Shown here: positions 49,514 to 62,521 of the stretch, one piece after another
How the letters are laid out: every line of letters starts with the position of its first letter
Position numbering within the stretch: the stretch's first letter is position 1
Assembly (NCBI GenBank): GCA_013399855.1
Contig: VXAY01002117.1
Coordinates: 960,499 to 1,024,498 of the forward strand
From: Oxyruncus cristatus
Taxonomy: Eukaryota; Chordata; Aves; Passeriformes; Cotingidae
Direction of reading: 5' to 3'
DNA length: 64,000 nt
Translations under genes and position numbers: made by a program
The notes under the pieces: generated by a model
The model's database searches: none
The model's input: the letters and a program-made list of their open reading frames with translations, nothing else
Told to the model about the DNA's origin: nothing

Positions 49514-50578
49514 TAAAGTAAGTAACCGCATTAGATGGACATGTACATAAATCACACAAATGGATTTTTTTAAAAAAATCATACTACTTTAAATGCATTG
49601 GTATAATCCTATGACTTCTCCCAGACTCATTTTGTGTTTTCGTCAGGTTTTGTTGTGTTAATCCTACTGTAGTAATAATACTATTACAAAATCATTTGCT
49701 TTTCTGTCTGTCTTTAATAGTATAACTACATGACTGGGTGTTCTCCTAACTTGTTCATGCTTTTGACAAGCAAGGAAGCAAAAGCTGCAAAAGGGTGACA
49801 GTTTGAATTGTGTAAGGAGAAAGGAATGAGGATGTGTTTAGTATTTTCCACAAACTGGAGGAATGTTTTTGGGTTTGATTGATTGTTTTGTTGTTTGTTG
49901 TCTTAAGGGTGTTGTAAATATTGGTGGGGAAAGATGAACTGTCTGGCTGTTAAGTTTTAATGTAATTTTCACTTTATTTGCCTTGCATAAGTTCTAAAGC
50001 CTAGAGAAATGTCAAGTCTTAGCCTAGAGTGTTAGTAATTTAAGCTACATTCAGACTTTGTGTGGACAGAAAAACTTGGGGTGCTGTAGGCAGACACTTG
50101 CTCCTGTAATAGTTTCACCTCTGCAGGTTGTATCAGAGTTCCTTGTACATGTTAAGCCAGGTGCTGTCAGAGCTTACAGCTTGTGTAATGATGTATTTGT
50201 AACTTACTTGTGAGTGGAAATTAAGAACTGCTCATCCCCTGGAAGATAACTTGCAGTCTATGAGCGAGTAGTTTGAGAAGCTCAGAAGCAGCATTGACAT
50301 CAGTGTGCGCAGTGAAGCTGCTAACACAGGAGGAGGACATGGGCTAAACTTAATGGCCAATATTAGATTGTGCAGTATATACAAACGTGCTGATGTGTAT
50401 ATAAAATGTCTCAGCTGAATGTATCTCACCCTGGATAAAGTGTATTCAACTGCATCAAATACCAGACATCCTCACCATGGGGAGGAGCTGCTTGCGTTAA
50501 TCGAGGGTAATGCTGGCAGGGCTGTGTGGGGAGAGGCACAAACAGGAATTATTTTTATGCTGCACAGAGGAGAAGCTG

Positions 50579-50584
50579 AATAAA
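50579..50584 (+). terminator. Candidate proximal poly(A) signal of RFTN2
   Basis: AATAAA about 1.07 kb after the RFTN2 stop, with TGTGTCT just downstream. Confidence 0.35.
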
Positions 50585-53477
50585 ATGTGTCTCCAGGAAA
50601 AAATTGCATTTTTCATTTAGTTTTAGAAGCAAAAAAATATAAATGCTCTTGATATTTAAGTTAATGCAAAATGATTTGGTCATTGAGAAATGAGATGAGA
50701 ACTGAGCATTGATGAGAAATCAGAACGGAACTGAGCAATTGTATTCAGAACCCTGCTCTCCATGCTTGCAGTACAGCACACACATCACCCAGGGATTCTG
50801 ATACCTGTCTGTGTGTGTTGTGCTGCAAACATGGAGAGAAATGTGGTGAACACATCTACCTGCCCCACTCTGCTCCCCTGTGGGGGCATTCCACCAGCTG
50901 CTGTGGGAATCTGCCTGTACACGGCAATAGGTGCTGGCACTAAACACAGTGGGCCAATCAATGCAGTGACAGGAACACCAACAATTAACTCCAAATGAGT
51001 ACCCCAGGAGATGACCAGGATAGTGGAAGTGTAGCTGCAGTCTCAGAGCTGTGCACAAATAACATGGGCAAAAGCTGCAAAAATTAACTCATGAAGGAAA
51101 AAACTTAGACTTGCTGCTATTTCAATTTGTTTTTGTAGGATGGGCATGGGGGAAACCCATTCTACTGGCATAATTAGTATAGTGGGAGCTTGAAATATTA
51201 CTGCTTTGGAGGTGCTTCCCAATTTGCTTGTGAAATTCTTGTAGGCAGGCTTGCTTATTTTTCCTTTTGGAAGAGGAACTCTTAACAACTGTTTGTAGCA
51301 GGTTTGGGATTGGTGGGGTTTTTTTCCCCCCCAAAGAAATCCACAGCCCTGGAGCTGGAGACATTCCTTCAGCTTCTTTTTGCCATTGTGTGCTGCGGGG
51401 AGCAATGGGGGCGCAGGAGTGCCTGTAATAGGAGGCATGGTAAGAAATCCCTTCTTGCCAAGGCATCTCTCCCAGCTTTCCCAGCATCTCGAGGTCAGAG
51501 ATGTGGGGCATGAACCTTGCATTCCTTCCCTGTCTGGGGCACTGTGTGGGGGAAGATCCCCCTGCTAACAGGGAGGGTGCTGGGCTGGGTGTTCCTGCAG
51601 AGCCTGACCCAAATGCTGCTCTGTCATGCAGGTTATGCTCTGGGACAGCAGTCGTGGTCACAGTTAGCAGGGACCTCCTTCATGGTACCAGGGGGGGAGA
51701 AACTACAGACACACATGTGACATCTGGCTCTGGCAGAAAGCCAGGTAACTCCAGCATTTTAAAAATGGAGTAACAGCTGGGCTTTTGCAACTTGGAAGAT
51801 GTTGCTCTCCTTCTGAAAGTATTTTTCCTGGGTTATCCCAAACTCTGGTGTGCTTGTCATTTTAACTACTGGTCATTCCCCATTCAAGTCAAACCTGTAA
51901 ATCGAGGAAGAACTGGTCAAAAACTTCAGCAATTCAGAATATTTCAAGTTAGAGCTTTTAAAGTACATAAAGAAATTACCTTTTATTAAGCACTGTTCTT
52001 GCTTATGGTGGTTAACAGCAGTGAATCCTTAACGCTCAACTACAACTATTTAAGTTACAAAGTATAACGTAGTAAATTTAATGCAGTTACTCTTGCTAGA
52101 ATACATTACTTGGATAAAAAGAATAATTTAACTTGTAACTGAGATCTTACCAGCTGTTGAGAGTGCAGAAAATTCGAATTAAATACTATCATTTTAAGAG
52201 ATTTTCCCCTTACAGGTAATGGGATGTACACAAAGGAGATTCTCTTTTGGTACTAGGGTACCATATGGATGTCCACAGGTACACTCTAGAATATTACTTT
52301 TAGCAAGGCTTGTCTTAAAATGCAATAAAACCATATTCCTTTCCAGTAGTCCCCAGTTTTAACTGTGCTTTAGTTGTTGCTTGTGAATCTCACAGGTGTT
52401 GGCTGTGCTGCAAACCTCTGAATTTCCTTCTTGTCTCTTTAATTCAGTATAAATATGTGGAATTGTTTCCTCTGAACACACTCAGCAATTCCTGTTAAGG
52501 AACAGCTGGGGTTTTTTTAAATGTCACTTTTCTCACAGTATGCAAGTTGCCTCTGCTGTAGAAACATTAATCTTGTTTTCTGAGCTCTCTATTGTCTTTC
52601 ACCTCACAGGGCTACATTTAGGCTCTGTATGGAAGAAAATAAAGTACAATTCTTCATATGGGGGGGAAAAGCCAACCTGACAGGAGCCGAGATAGAGATG
52701 TGTAAAGTGAGTGGCACAGAGGGTAGCAAAGGAATGAATTCCTCAGCATTCTTTTTTTGGTACAAGAACTCAGGGCAGCCATGGCAGTGGTAAGTAGGCA
52801 GTATGAAACAAATCGTGGTATCTGTCCAGCTGACTGTAGAATTCCTTGCTGCGGGATGTTGTGTGTAAATCTTCGTGGATTTAAAAGGTGACCAAAAAAC
52901 TCCTGGAAGGGAAAGCATTATTCTCTCTGAAAGTCACTGAACCAGAAACTGTTGCAGACTGTGGAAACTGGTGTGACTGCACACCTCTCCTGTTCTTTAG
53001 ATTAGTGTGAGCACCAGGGGCTTCATCACTGGTGGCATGTAGCTGAGTGTAACAACAGTTTTTGTATGCTATTGGGTGTGTATATGTACACAGACTGCTC
53101 AGTTTCCATTTTACCAGAGTGCATTAACTTCCTTTTTATTGTAAGAATTGCAAATTAAAGCATGGATGCATACTCTGACAGTAAAAGTACATTTTTACTC
53201 AATAACAGGGTTTCAGTCAGGAGCAGCATGTGTCTGAACTGTAGTAGGAAAGACTGTATGTGACAAGAGAAATGCTCTGCAACTATCAGAACAGAGATAA
53301 AAGGCAGCCAATACTGTTCACAAACTTCTGCAAAAGAATGTTTATACTTTCTGATGCTTAAATTGTTTGGAGAGGAAATAGTTTTCTAGTGTTTACAAAC
53401 AGGAAGAAAATGTCCAATGTTAAATATTTTGTACCCTGCTCATAATTGTCAGAACAGTTTATTTACTGGTCAACTGC

Positions 53478-53483
53478 AATAAA
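53478..53483 (+). terminator. Candidate distal poly(A) signal of RFTN2
   Basis: AATAAA followed within 30 bp by TTGTGTGTTTCTG, a good downstream-element context. It would give a 3'UTR of about 4 kb. Confidence 0.35.
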
Positions 53484-54571
53484 CTGTTGCTTAACTTGTG
53501 TGTTTCTGATCTGTAAAGTACTATTTTTGTAAAGGGTAAGATCTCTTTAGTTCAGATAGGAAGGTTCTCACCATTAAAAGCACTTACCAAATTGGTTCGT
53601 TAGGTTTGTCTCACACTGATATTAAATGGGTTAGATCAGTGTATATCTTGCCTCAAGCTAGAATTACTTTCTTGCAGTCTTGTCCGTACATCCAGACAGC
53701 TCCCAAGGCAAAGCCTGATAGACTCAGAGCCATCTATTAAAAGCTGATTAGGCTTTCCTTGTTATTAGTCTATTATGCTTTTGAAGGCAAAAAATTCAAG
53801 CCACTGTCTTGACAGTTCCCTACAGATTAGAGAATCATGTAAGTTAAGATTTACATTTTTCAAAGCCAAATTCCTGTATCAGAGTTTGGACAAGTGTTAT
53901 GAATTAAAGAGGTGAACATCCCTGGCTTGAGGTAAGCACAACTTGAAATGAAGAGACAAAGTGGTTCAGTGGAACTGGTCTGGTGACCTGTTCTGATCTG
54001 TTTAAGCAGATGAACTTTGACAACACGTGAGAGAATTAAAATCTTAAGAGCAGCAAAATCACCATGGCTGACTTCTTGCAAGATATGCTAAGCCAAAGTC
54101 AGGAAAAACCTCAGTGATGAAGGAAAAAATAACCTGGAAGTTAGTTTTTGCTTACACTTGCTTTGGCATTTGTGAGTTGCTGTCATAACGTGCTTACTTT
54201 GTATGTGGAAAACCCCTCTTCTACATCTCTCTGACAACCATCTTACTGTACAACCACCCTTTTCTGATTTGAGAGGTGTATCAATTTGAGGTCCGACTTC
54301 TAAGCTGCTAATGAGTATTGCATTTCTCTACTTTTGAAAGAAGACACACAACTTGACTTCAGCACACCTTGCAGTGAGGGGAGAGCACTGAAGGTTCTCT
54401 TGGAAGCACGCAGTTGCTGCATTCTTGGACGACATGAAAAGTGAGAATAACTTGCCAAAGTATAGTAGTATGGATAAAGAAACAGTTTAATTTCATCCTT
54501 TTCTTTACAATATAGTTCAAAGACAGTCTCAGTTTCCCTATTATGTAGAGTCTAAATTAAATGTGTTAATA

Positions 54572-54577
54572 TTTATT
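54572..54577 (-). terminator. Candidate MOB4 poly(A) signal
   Basis: TTTATT on +, that is AATAAA on -, about 2.1 kb beyond the MOB4 stop. A second hexamer lies at 54785-54790. Confidence 0.3.
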
Positions 54578-56689
54578 AGACAAATCAATGGTTTGCTTAG
54601 GCTAACTGAAGTTTTATGGTACCATCCAGGCACATGTGTGTACACAGTACTCATGTAAACAATAGCAAGGGAAAATACAAGCAGTGTCTCACTTAGGCCT
54701 TATATATAAAATCAGCTTAGTATAGCAAGTCAACTTTACAGTGCAAATCTGAATGAGAATAAGCAGGATTAAAACTTCCCGAGTTTTATTTTGAAGTGAA
54801 ACTCTTTAAAGCGTAAGAGGAAGAGGCTTAAAATTTTAATGCAGTCCTGAGCACCACATCATCATCTTCAATTTTGTAGAGGAAATGTAATTAGCAACAC
54901 CAGTTACATGGTTTTGCCCGTCTCAGTCCCCGTGGCCACTATACACATGCGGAGTGACCGGACAGAGGAACCACACCATGGATGGTCCTAGAGCAGACTG
55001 TAACAAAGCTAAATACATTTGACTACCTCCAGAATGCAGTTCTCCTACCTGCAGTACAAACTTCAAGGTATCTATCAAAATCAGGTTAACCCAGTCTATA
55101 CAAGGCAAGTTACAGCTAAGTGTATAGACAGCAACTAAAGCTACTTTCACTCAGACAACATCTCATGCAATTACCCTGCAATTACAATGATAAACATGAG
55201 ACAAAAAGAGCTGCTGAAGAATACAGCTGTTGAAGTACTTTAAGCTTAGTCTCTCTATTTTCTCATTGTTTAAATTCCCTTTACATCCAGGTGATACAGT
55301 TGCTTGAGGTGTGCTTGATTCATATAAAGAAACACAGAATTTAAGGCATGTTTAGTATATTACAAAAAAAGACAATAAAAATAGGTGGACTCCCTTCTTT
55401 CCATGTAAATATAATGTAGAAAACAAAGTGGAAGTAATTGAAACCAGCTGAGCTAGCCCATTCTGACCTGCTGAAAGAAATAAAGAGGGCTCCTGGCAAC
55501 CTCAAAGAGAAACAACCAGCTAACTTCTTAAACAGCTATGCAAAATTCATGTAATAGAAGAACACTGCTACTGCTTTTAGACCCTGCATTCATGTACACT
55601 TAGCAGTATTTCTGTTATATGCATCTCTAAAACATTTAGTTCTATCATTCTAGACATAACACAATTAAGCAGCACTCATGGAAATTGTCAGTTATTGCAA
55701 ATCTGCAAACACAGCTTCAAATAAACATCTGATAGGGAACAGAAGCATGAATCCAAATCTTTGTCAATATAATTCAGGTGAATGAAGAGAAACAAATGTA
55801 TGTTGAAAACATGATTAACTCTTGCAAAGAGTGGCATTCGTTATTTCAGGTACTTAATATTTTTCCTAGGAATACAAGCAAAGACCATGCTAGTGTGTTA
55901 TGTAGTGTAACACGAATAGCTGAGGTATAATCTGTAAGCAGTTGCCATCAATATGCACAGGTATTCTTTAGAGAGGTGGTGCACTGGAGAAGTCAGGTCT
56001 GCCTTAACAGGACAGCACCTGTCCCCTGCTGTACACAAACCTCCACTGGGAACAAAAAAACAAGTCCAGAAAGTGTGTTAGATATATATCGAGAACATAT
56101 ATGTTCAATAGCATAGTGACATTGTCCTTTGGGTTAATACTATAGATCCTATTAGCATTTGGATATACACATACAGCAATATGCACATCCAGAAATAAAT
56201 CTTCAAAGCCATCTTAAAAAAATAAAAGGTAAATTAGGAGTAAGCTACATTGCAAGGAGACTCTTGCAGAATTATATATTTAAGGTGATAATCTTTGAAC
56301 AAAGACTTAATATAGGTACTGCATTACAAAATGGCTTGGTGTGAAATCTTCAACTCACTTTTTTCCCCACCCAATCAGACACATCTTCAGGATTGTGATT
56401 CAATGATTGTTTAGCAGCAGTTTTAAAGAACTGTAAATTCTTTTATTAACAGGCATTATAAACAGATACTACTCCTTTTATTTAAAAACCATGAGTGCCA
56501 CATTGATGAATATACAGCTCATGAATAACTTAAAGTATTTCCCATATTAAAAGGCAATGCACACAGCATACAAAAAGTATACTAAACAAAGCTATGAGGA
56601 TACGTGATTGAAGTGTCTAAAATGATATATACAGTACATCATTAATGTTTTGTTTTTGTTCAGTACAGGCTTCTGTACTGCTGGTCCCA
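54572..56689 (-). other. MOB4: MOB4 3'UTR (inferred)
   Basis: AT-rich non-coding sequence after the MOB4 stop (reading leftward). Minus-strand AATAAA hexamers are at 54785-54790 and 54572-54577. A long 3'UTR is expected for MOB4, but the true end is not visible from sequence. Confidence 0.4.
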
Positions 56690-56821
56690 TCATGCCTCAC
56701 TTTCCCCTGACACTGAATTTTGCACTTCTTCTTCCAAAATCGGTACAATCAGGTTATCCTTGGACATCAGATTATACTTCATCACAAACTTAGTGAACCG
56801 GTGACACAAGAAAGTTTCATT
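56690..56821 (-). CDS. MOB4: MOB4 terminal coding exon
   Basis: The acceptor CAG (minus) borders 56821 and the stop TGA is at 56690-56692. It encodes [20 protein letters not shown] then [20 protein letters not shown] and SEA, the invariant phocein C-terminus. Confidence 0.98.
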   Translation of the reverse strand, partial: NETFLCHRFTKFVMKYNLMSKDNLIVPILEEEVQNSVSGESEA

Positions 56822-59800
56822 CTGGAGATGAAAAAAGGGGAGAGAACAGTATGTACAGAAGGATAATTTTAAACAATTAGGAAGAACATTAAAAAAAAAA
56901 AAAAGCCTGCTTATATGGAATTGTCTCATTAGATTTACAAGTCTTAAAAAGAAACAGTCATGCTTAAATAGTAAAGTTTTAACTGCTTCTTTTTTGTCTT
57001 TACTGTTTGCTTAGTTACTGCAATTAATAAAAAACCTACTGAAGTTTAAGTCACAGCTCAATTTAACAGCACTTAGACAAGAATATATTTAAATGTCAAT
57101 ATAGTTCTGCAATTCCTCCTACATGTACTATTGCAAACAGAACAGGGTACAACCATTCCACAGCTGTTCCAGCAACTTTAAGAAGGATTTGGCAAAGGTT
57201 TCCTTTTATATCCAGCTATACTCCTTATCTCCTTTTTATCTATTAATTTCTACTTTCCCATCACAAAAACAAACAAAGATTGATTACTGGAGGTGCACAA
57301 GCTGCCACCAGTCACTCCTTTTCTTTAGTTTTACAATTAAAATTCCTTACCTTGTACTGGAAATATATGTATTTTATATATACCTATATATATATATACA
57401 CAGAAGAACTAACTACATCAAGTGCTTGAATACATTCAGAATCTTGAAAACAAGATGAATTTGAGTTCTTTGGACAAAAACTCTCAAATTTTGACCTTTT
57501 ATGCCAAAATGAAGGGAAACCATAATTGGGTAACTAAGTACATAAATGAATTTTTATGTGAATGTGTAACAGCTTTTCAGTTATTGCAAAACTGGAACCT
57601 GCCATAATCAATCCTTCACTTGAATACCCATCTTCTGGTAGGACTAAGATGTAATATATACAATTATATTACAGCTGTAACTTCAGTAAATGCCCTGCTT
57701 TCACGATGTAATTTGAAACTACTTACTTCATATTCATCAAATATCTGCCGGTGATGAAAATAAGCGTGTGAAAATATTCTGTAAATCCTTCGGCACACTG
57801 ATCCTAATTTGGCTACAGAGGATTCCTTTATGCTAACCCTGTAAGCACCAGGAGAAAGGTTACATAACAGATCTAATTCGTGAGATACACACTGACATGA
57901 ATTCTGATCGTTAAAACTGTACTGTATAGCTACATATGAAATTTAGACTTGGGTATTGCAGATGTCTGTGTCTGGAATTGCTTATTTTTGGAAGGAAAGT
58001 AAAAGTGTTAGTGAAAGCTCCACATTTACAAATTGTCAATTTTTACAGTTTCCAGATTGTACTGTCTCCAAAAAAAGCTCTGCATGTAGTTAATCATCAG
58101 TTACTCTGAAGAAGGCTGGATTTCTGGTTTCCAGCATTGATGGGCAAAGAAAAAAAAAAAAAAAGACCTCTAGTTGTACCTGCTTGTCAATACTGGATTC
58201 CTAAAGCAGCATAATCTTGATTTCTCTAGTGAGGTTTCTGTGATGTGAGCTGCCCCTTCAGTACACTCAGTCTGTCTTGTGTGGTTGCTCTGTCCCACAG
58301 TATACTGTTGTTGGCTTCTGGAAGCTTTCCTGCCATACTCATACTGCTTGAAGTCCTTAGAGCTGCAGCATCTCTCTAAAGGCCAGCCTGTTATTTAGGG
58401 GGGCACTGCTCCCATAGAAGCCCCTTAACGCCAACAGGTATTAGTAAAATTTTCCACCTGAAAAGCATCTGTCAGGTCCAGTAAAGGGCAAACTATCTGA
58501 ATAAGCAATTATTCCTTGGCTTAAAATGGCAACAGTCCTACAGATGCCGGATTTCTGGTAGTTCCAGCAGTAGTCCATGAAAAATGCATTACGCCTTTCC
58601 ATGTGTTTTGTCAGTGTCAGGTGCCACCTCCTCCCTCCCTCCTCCCAAGAGAAAGTGTTTTTACCTGCTGGGGAAATATTTATTGCTATTCAGAAGACAT
58701 GCAGCTCCATCAAGTGTGTGCCTGGTGTAGTCTATAGCAGGACACTACAGAAACAGACAGTGAGTGAGCACAAGTATGAGCACATGCTCTTGTCATAGAA
58801 CCGGTTTAAAAAGAAGCATTTTAATTGTGTTTTGTGATGCTTTTAATTTCACTGATCATTTTTATTCCCAGAAGTTTCACGTTGCTTCTGAAGGTATAAC
58901 TACATTTCCTCCTTAAGTGAGCCATTTCTATCCTATGTTTCACAACCCATGTAAATTATTTCAAGAAAAAAAATTTACTATGGAAATGTAATTCTAGACA
59001 TGAGTAAGTGAATTTTATGCATCTCTGTAAGTAAAGGTGTATAATAAGAATACATGCTGGAAGCGCACTGAAAGATGATTGTTACCTCACAGATCGTTTG
59101 TTTCCCACACAGTCAGGTTGCCAGACTCACTCTTTACAGGCTCTCAACCCAAACCTGCACCTAAATCTATCTGTGCTTTTTCCCTTGGCAAAGAAAACTA
59201 AAATCTTGAGTGTAACAACGGGTACAAGCCAGCCCGGCCCTGGCTCTGCAGTCAAATATGGGAGAAGGAAGAAAGTAAAGATGGACTGAGACAGGCCGGG
59301 AGCAGGGACCTCTGTCCGTGTTGCTGTTCTCCAGTTTGAGGAAGAAGATTCTCAGCTGTGCATTTCTGTCGGCAGGTCAAGGTTCCACGTGACCGTTACT
59401 AGGCAGGTAGTACTGACGTGGAGAACAGCAGAGGAGTGCTGCACGCTCACAGATTAAAAGCAGCCCGACGTTCTCCAGTCCAGCTGAGTGCAACACTTTT
59501 ACTGCCAGACACGCCAAATATACCGAGTGGGGACGGGGGTTCAAGGAGGCAGGGGGAAAAGAAGTTGGCCTTCAGAGCTAAATCAGAGACATCTCAGGAA
59601 ATTAAAAGCAGAACAAAAAGGAAAAACAGCTTACAGGACAAAAGGGATAAGATTAAAAGGGACCAATACCTTATTCAGGAAGATGAATACAAAGCTAAAT
59701 GTGACAGACTGCACTACTGCCATTAACCAATAGCAACAAACACCTTCTGAGGGGGAAAAAAAAAATGTATATAGTGGTTCAACAGAAGATCTGAACAAAG

Positions 59801-62521
59801 TTTGAAGTAACTGGACACTGAGGGAGATGAGCTACTGCCATGCTGATAAACCCACTCGACAATAAAGCATTTTTTATGACTCCACTACCTTTTAGGAGTA
59901 ACTCCCGTAAGAATGTGCACATCCAGCCACTTCCTGAGTGTCAGGCTTACATTGTGGATCAAGGCCAAAGCCTGAAGAGGACAACCTATTCTCAGCATGT
60001 ACTCTGCTGTCCGTTAAGCAAAGAGCTTTTTCCCTGGAGTTTCAGGCTGGCTCAGCACAAGTTGTGAGAGAAAACAGGGGAATGTGCAGAGTCACAAATA
60101 CTGAGCTAAAAAGCAGTTCCTTCTTACCTCATCCTGTTCTTTTGCAAAACGCTACGGAATGGCAGAGAGGAACAGCTCAAGTGATATTCCTAACCCACAT
60201 AAGCACGTGGTTTGACTAGGGAGCAGCTACCATGAACATACCAGCTGTGAAAAAAACTTCCAACATCACTGGGTTCAGTGATTTAGTTTTCCAAAACACA
60301 TTCATACCTCTTTGGGAGTTTTATGAGCTGCACAAAGAAAAATCCATTGTTCAGTTGCTGTCATCTGAGTACAAGTGTCAGGGTGACATTCACTCTGTTA
60401 AAACAATTGTTCAGTTAAGAAAACCACCCAGCAGCAAAAATGAGCTCATCGTTTTAAATCACTTCCTTGCCCTGTCCCCCTCAGAAAAGGGTTATTTGCC
60501 ACAATAAAACCCTACAAAACTCTTACCTCAAACCCCTGGCTAGGTCTGTGTGTAGAAATTTAGAAGAAAGCTCTGCAAATTCTGCATGTACGTGATACAA
60601 AAAGTCTCCCACCGATAAAATATAAAAGTCTCCAGAAAAGAATTACCTGAAGCTTGACAGCTAATCCATTGAGCTCAAGGCAGAATTGTCTAAAAAAAAA
60701 TTTGAACACACGGCATAAATATCAGCTATTTGTTTGTACACTGGAACTATCTCATAAAAACACAGGATATACATTCTGATCTTCATAACACCAGTAGCTG
60801 CCTTTTTTTTTAATTCAGCTAAACCATTTTAATTCTTAACTGACAGTACAGGCTGAGCTTAGTAAATAATTTAGTGAGTGTTCAAGATAGCAGCTTTGTT
60901 ATGAAAGCAAGTGCTATTTCACAAATACAGACTTAAAAAAAAAAAAAGGACACTTCAGTAAAATTAATTTAAGAGTGAAAGTTACAAACTCATATAGCTG
61001 GATCATTCCATCCTCCTAAGATGTACTTGTAATAATTTAAGTGGCTGAAGTCCTACTGCAGATCACTATCGAAGTGGCAGTTCTGGAAATACTGCTTTCA
61101 CTGGAATGTATCTGGAAGTGCATTCTTTAACTTACCAGACATTCCCCTTCCATCCTACAAGAAAATCTGAATAAATTTTCCAAAACTGACAAGTATTTAG
61201 TGACAAGTTACTTCTATGAATCTACCAAGCTTTTTGGTGTATGGGAAAGGACAGGGGAAGTTCTTAAAATGTGTCTTTTGCAACTGTGTATTATACATTT
61301 TTTCCTTTTTTGAGGATTCTCTGTATCTATTAGAACTATTCCAGACCAGAGGAGAGAAAAAGAAAACAGGAGGCAAAAAGTCAAGGTGTATAAATTTAGG
61401 AGGAGCTCAGAACTCTTCTTATTCCTGAAAATGTATTTGATAAAGTCAGAAGATACACTTATGAGAAACATAAAAATCAGGACACGGGTGCTCCTCCTTT
61501 CCCGGCTAAAGCCTAATTTCCTGCAAGTTTCGGAAAAAGCACTGGGAGCATCTGAAAATCACATTTCCAATTAGCAGAGATGAAGAACTGATGACACTAT
61601 GAGAAGGTGCTATGGAAATTCACGACTATGTTTTCATATTCAAGACATGCTAATACAGCTTTTGAAGTGACTTAACATTGTCTTAAAAAAACCACGAAAA
61701 GCACTAGATCAGAATGCATTATAAATCTTTAGAAAGAACAGGGAATTCAGAATTCAGAAAATAATACCCATACTCAATAGCAGAAAAAGCAAGTTACTTT
61801 TGATGTGACATGTTCAGACAGACTCACTACCACTGCCAGTGAACAAAACTCAGAACCAAGACACAACGCTGACAAAAGATGGATTCTTACCTTAAATGTT
61901 CATACTTCCATACGCCTTCATCCTGGCCTTCAGGAGGTTCAAGGATCTTATCAATGTTGGAACAGTCTGCCCTTATGTTTTGTTGAATATACTAGGAGAG
62001 GGAGGAGGAAGAAATCTAGATCTTGTTGTAATTATAGCAAGACAGCGTATCTAGGGCATTACATCTTTGAGGGACTTAGTTTTTCTCTGCAAGAAGTGAC
62101 GGACAGACTAAAAAGTTAAAAGAGTAGATGGGCAGGGTAAGAAAATGGGTATAAAAAAATGCCAGATTTGAAAAAAGCCCTTCTTCAATTAGAAAAAGAA
62201 TTCATAAAAGAATGGGTAAATTTTACAGCTTTTTTACAACATGTATTTCAAAAAAGAAAAGGCAACTCAGAGGAACCTCCACTATTTTCTTAAATCTGAT
62301 CTGTTTAAACCAGACAGAGGAATTCTAGTTATTTCTACTAACACAATCACAGTTTTTTAATATAAATGGCTGCTTGTGAAATTCACTGCTGTGCAGCAAC
62401 ATCCGAAGCAGATAAACAGGATGACCTCATTAGCAAGATTTCATGTAAGTAAGAATACCTGCTGAACAGCTAATGTACTATCCATTTCTTCAAAGGATTC
62501 ATCAGGCCAGTTGTAGAAATC
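56690..62521 (-). CDS. MOB4: MOB4 (phocein), all coding exons except the first
   Basis: Seven minus-strand exons (62459-62521, 61891-61991, 60647-60689, 60308-60394, 58665-58744, 57727-57838, 56690-56821) join with GT-AG ends and matching phases. They give 205 codons plus stop, exactly human-length (225) minus a 20-residue first exon. The Mob/phocein fold is intact. The Zn ligands are C92 and C97 in SECHPDTC, and H169 and H174 in SHAYFHH (human numbering). MOB4 binds striatin in the STRIPAK PP2A/kinase complex at Golgi and cytoplasmic sites. The protein is nearly identical to mammalian MOB4; one change I can see is Asp to Glu in DESFEEMD. The initiating exon lies beyond 64000. The gene converges on RFTN2. 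Confidence 0.97.
57363..57400. repeat. AT-rich (TA)n tract
   Basis: Interrupted TATA dinucleotide repeats in MOB4 intron 7, directly visible. Confidence 0.8.
57727..57838 (-). CDS. MOB4: MOB4 exon with the His zinc ligands
   Basis: Donor GTAAGT (minus) at 57726-57721, acceptor CAG next to 57838. It encodes [20 protein letters not shown] and [18 protein letters not shown]169 and H174 complete the zinc site. Confidence 0.97.
58665..58744 (-). CDS. MOB4: MOB4 exon, CPAIDYT block
   Basis: Acceptor CTGTAG (minus) next to 58744, donor GTAAAA after 58665. It encodes [20 protein letters not shown] then NKYFPS, ending in a split Arg codon. Confidence 0.97.
60308..60394 (-). CDS. MOB4: MOB4 exon with the Cys zinc ligands
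   Basis: An 87-bp phase-0 exon encoding [20 protein letters not shown] then CAAHKTPKE. It contains C92 and C97, the first half of the Mob zinc site. Donor GTATGA (minus). Confidence 0.97.
60647..60689 (-). CDS. MOB4: MOB4 short exon, [14 protein letters not shown]
   Basis: A 43-bp exon with acceptor TTTTTTTTTAG (minus) and donor GTAATT. It completes a split Arg codon and reads [14 protein letters not shown]. Confidence 0.96.
61891..61991 (-). CDS. MOB4: MOB4 exon, [15 protein letters not shown] block
   Basis: Acceptor CCTAG (minus) next to 61991, donor GTAAGA. It encodes [20 protein letters not shown], then [13 protein letters not shown] and two bases of Arg. Confidence 0.97.
62459..62521 (-). 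CDS. MOB4: MOB4 coding exon 2
   Basis: A 63-bp phase-0 exon encoding [20 protein letters not shown] and a final Q. Its acceptor is AAAATAG preceded directly by a homopolymer of 23 T on -. Confidence 0.97.

Larger units (their letters stand above)
49514..53500 (+). other. RFTN2: RFTN2 3'UTR and 3' flank (extent uncertain)
   Basis: No gene recognised. Canonical AATAAA hexamers at 50579, 52324 and 53478 could end RFTN2 transcripts. The last is followed by a T/G-rich stretch typical of downstream elements. A GC-richer island at about 50720-51760 carries overlapping antisense frames. Confidence 0.4.

Noticed and set aside
60232..60507. A 91-codon + frame
   Set aside because: It is the shadow of the minus-strand MOB4 exon 60308-60394, whose translation matches phocein.
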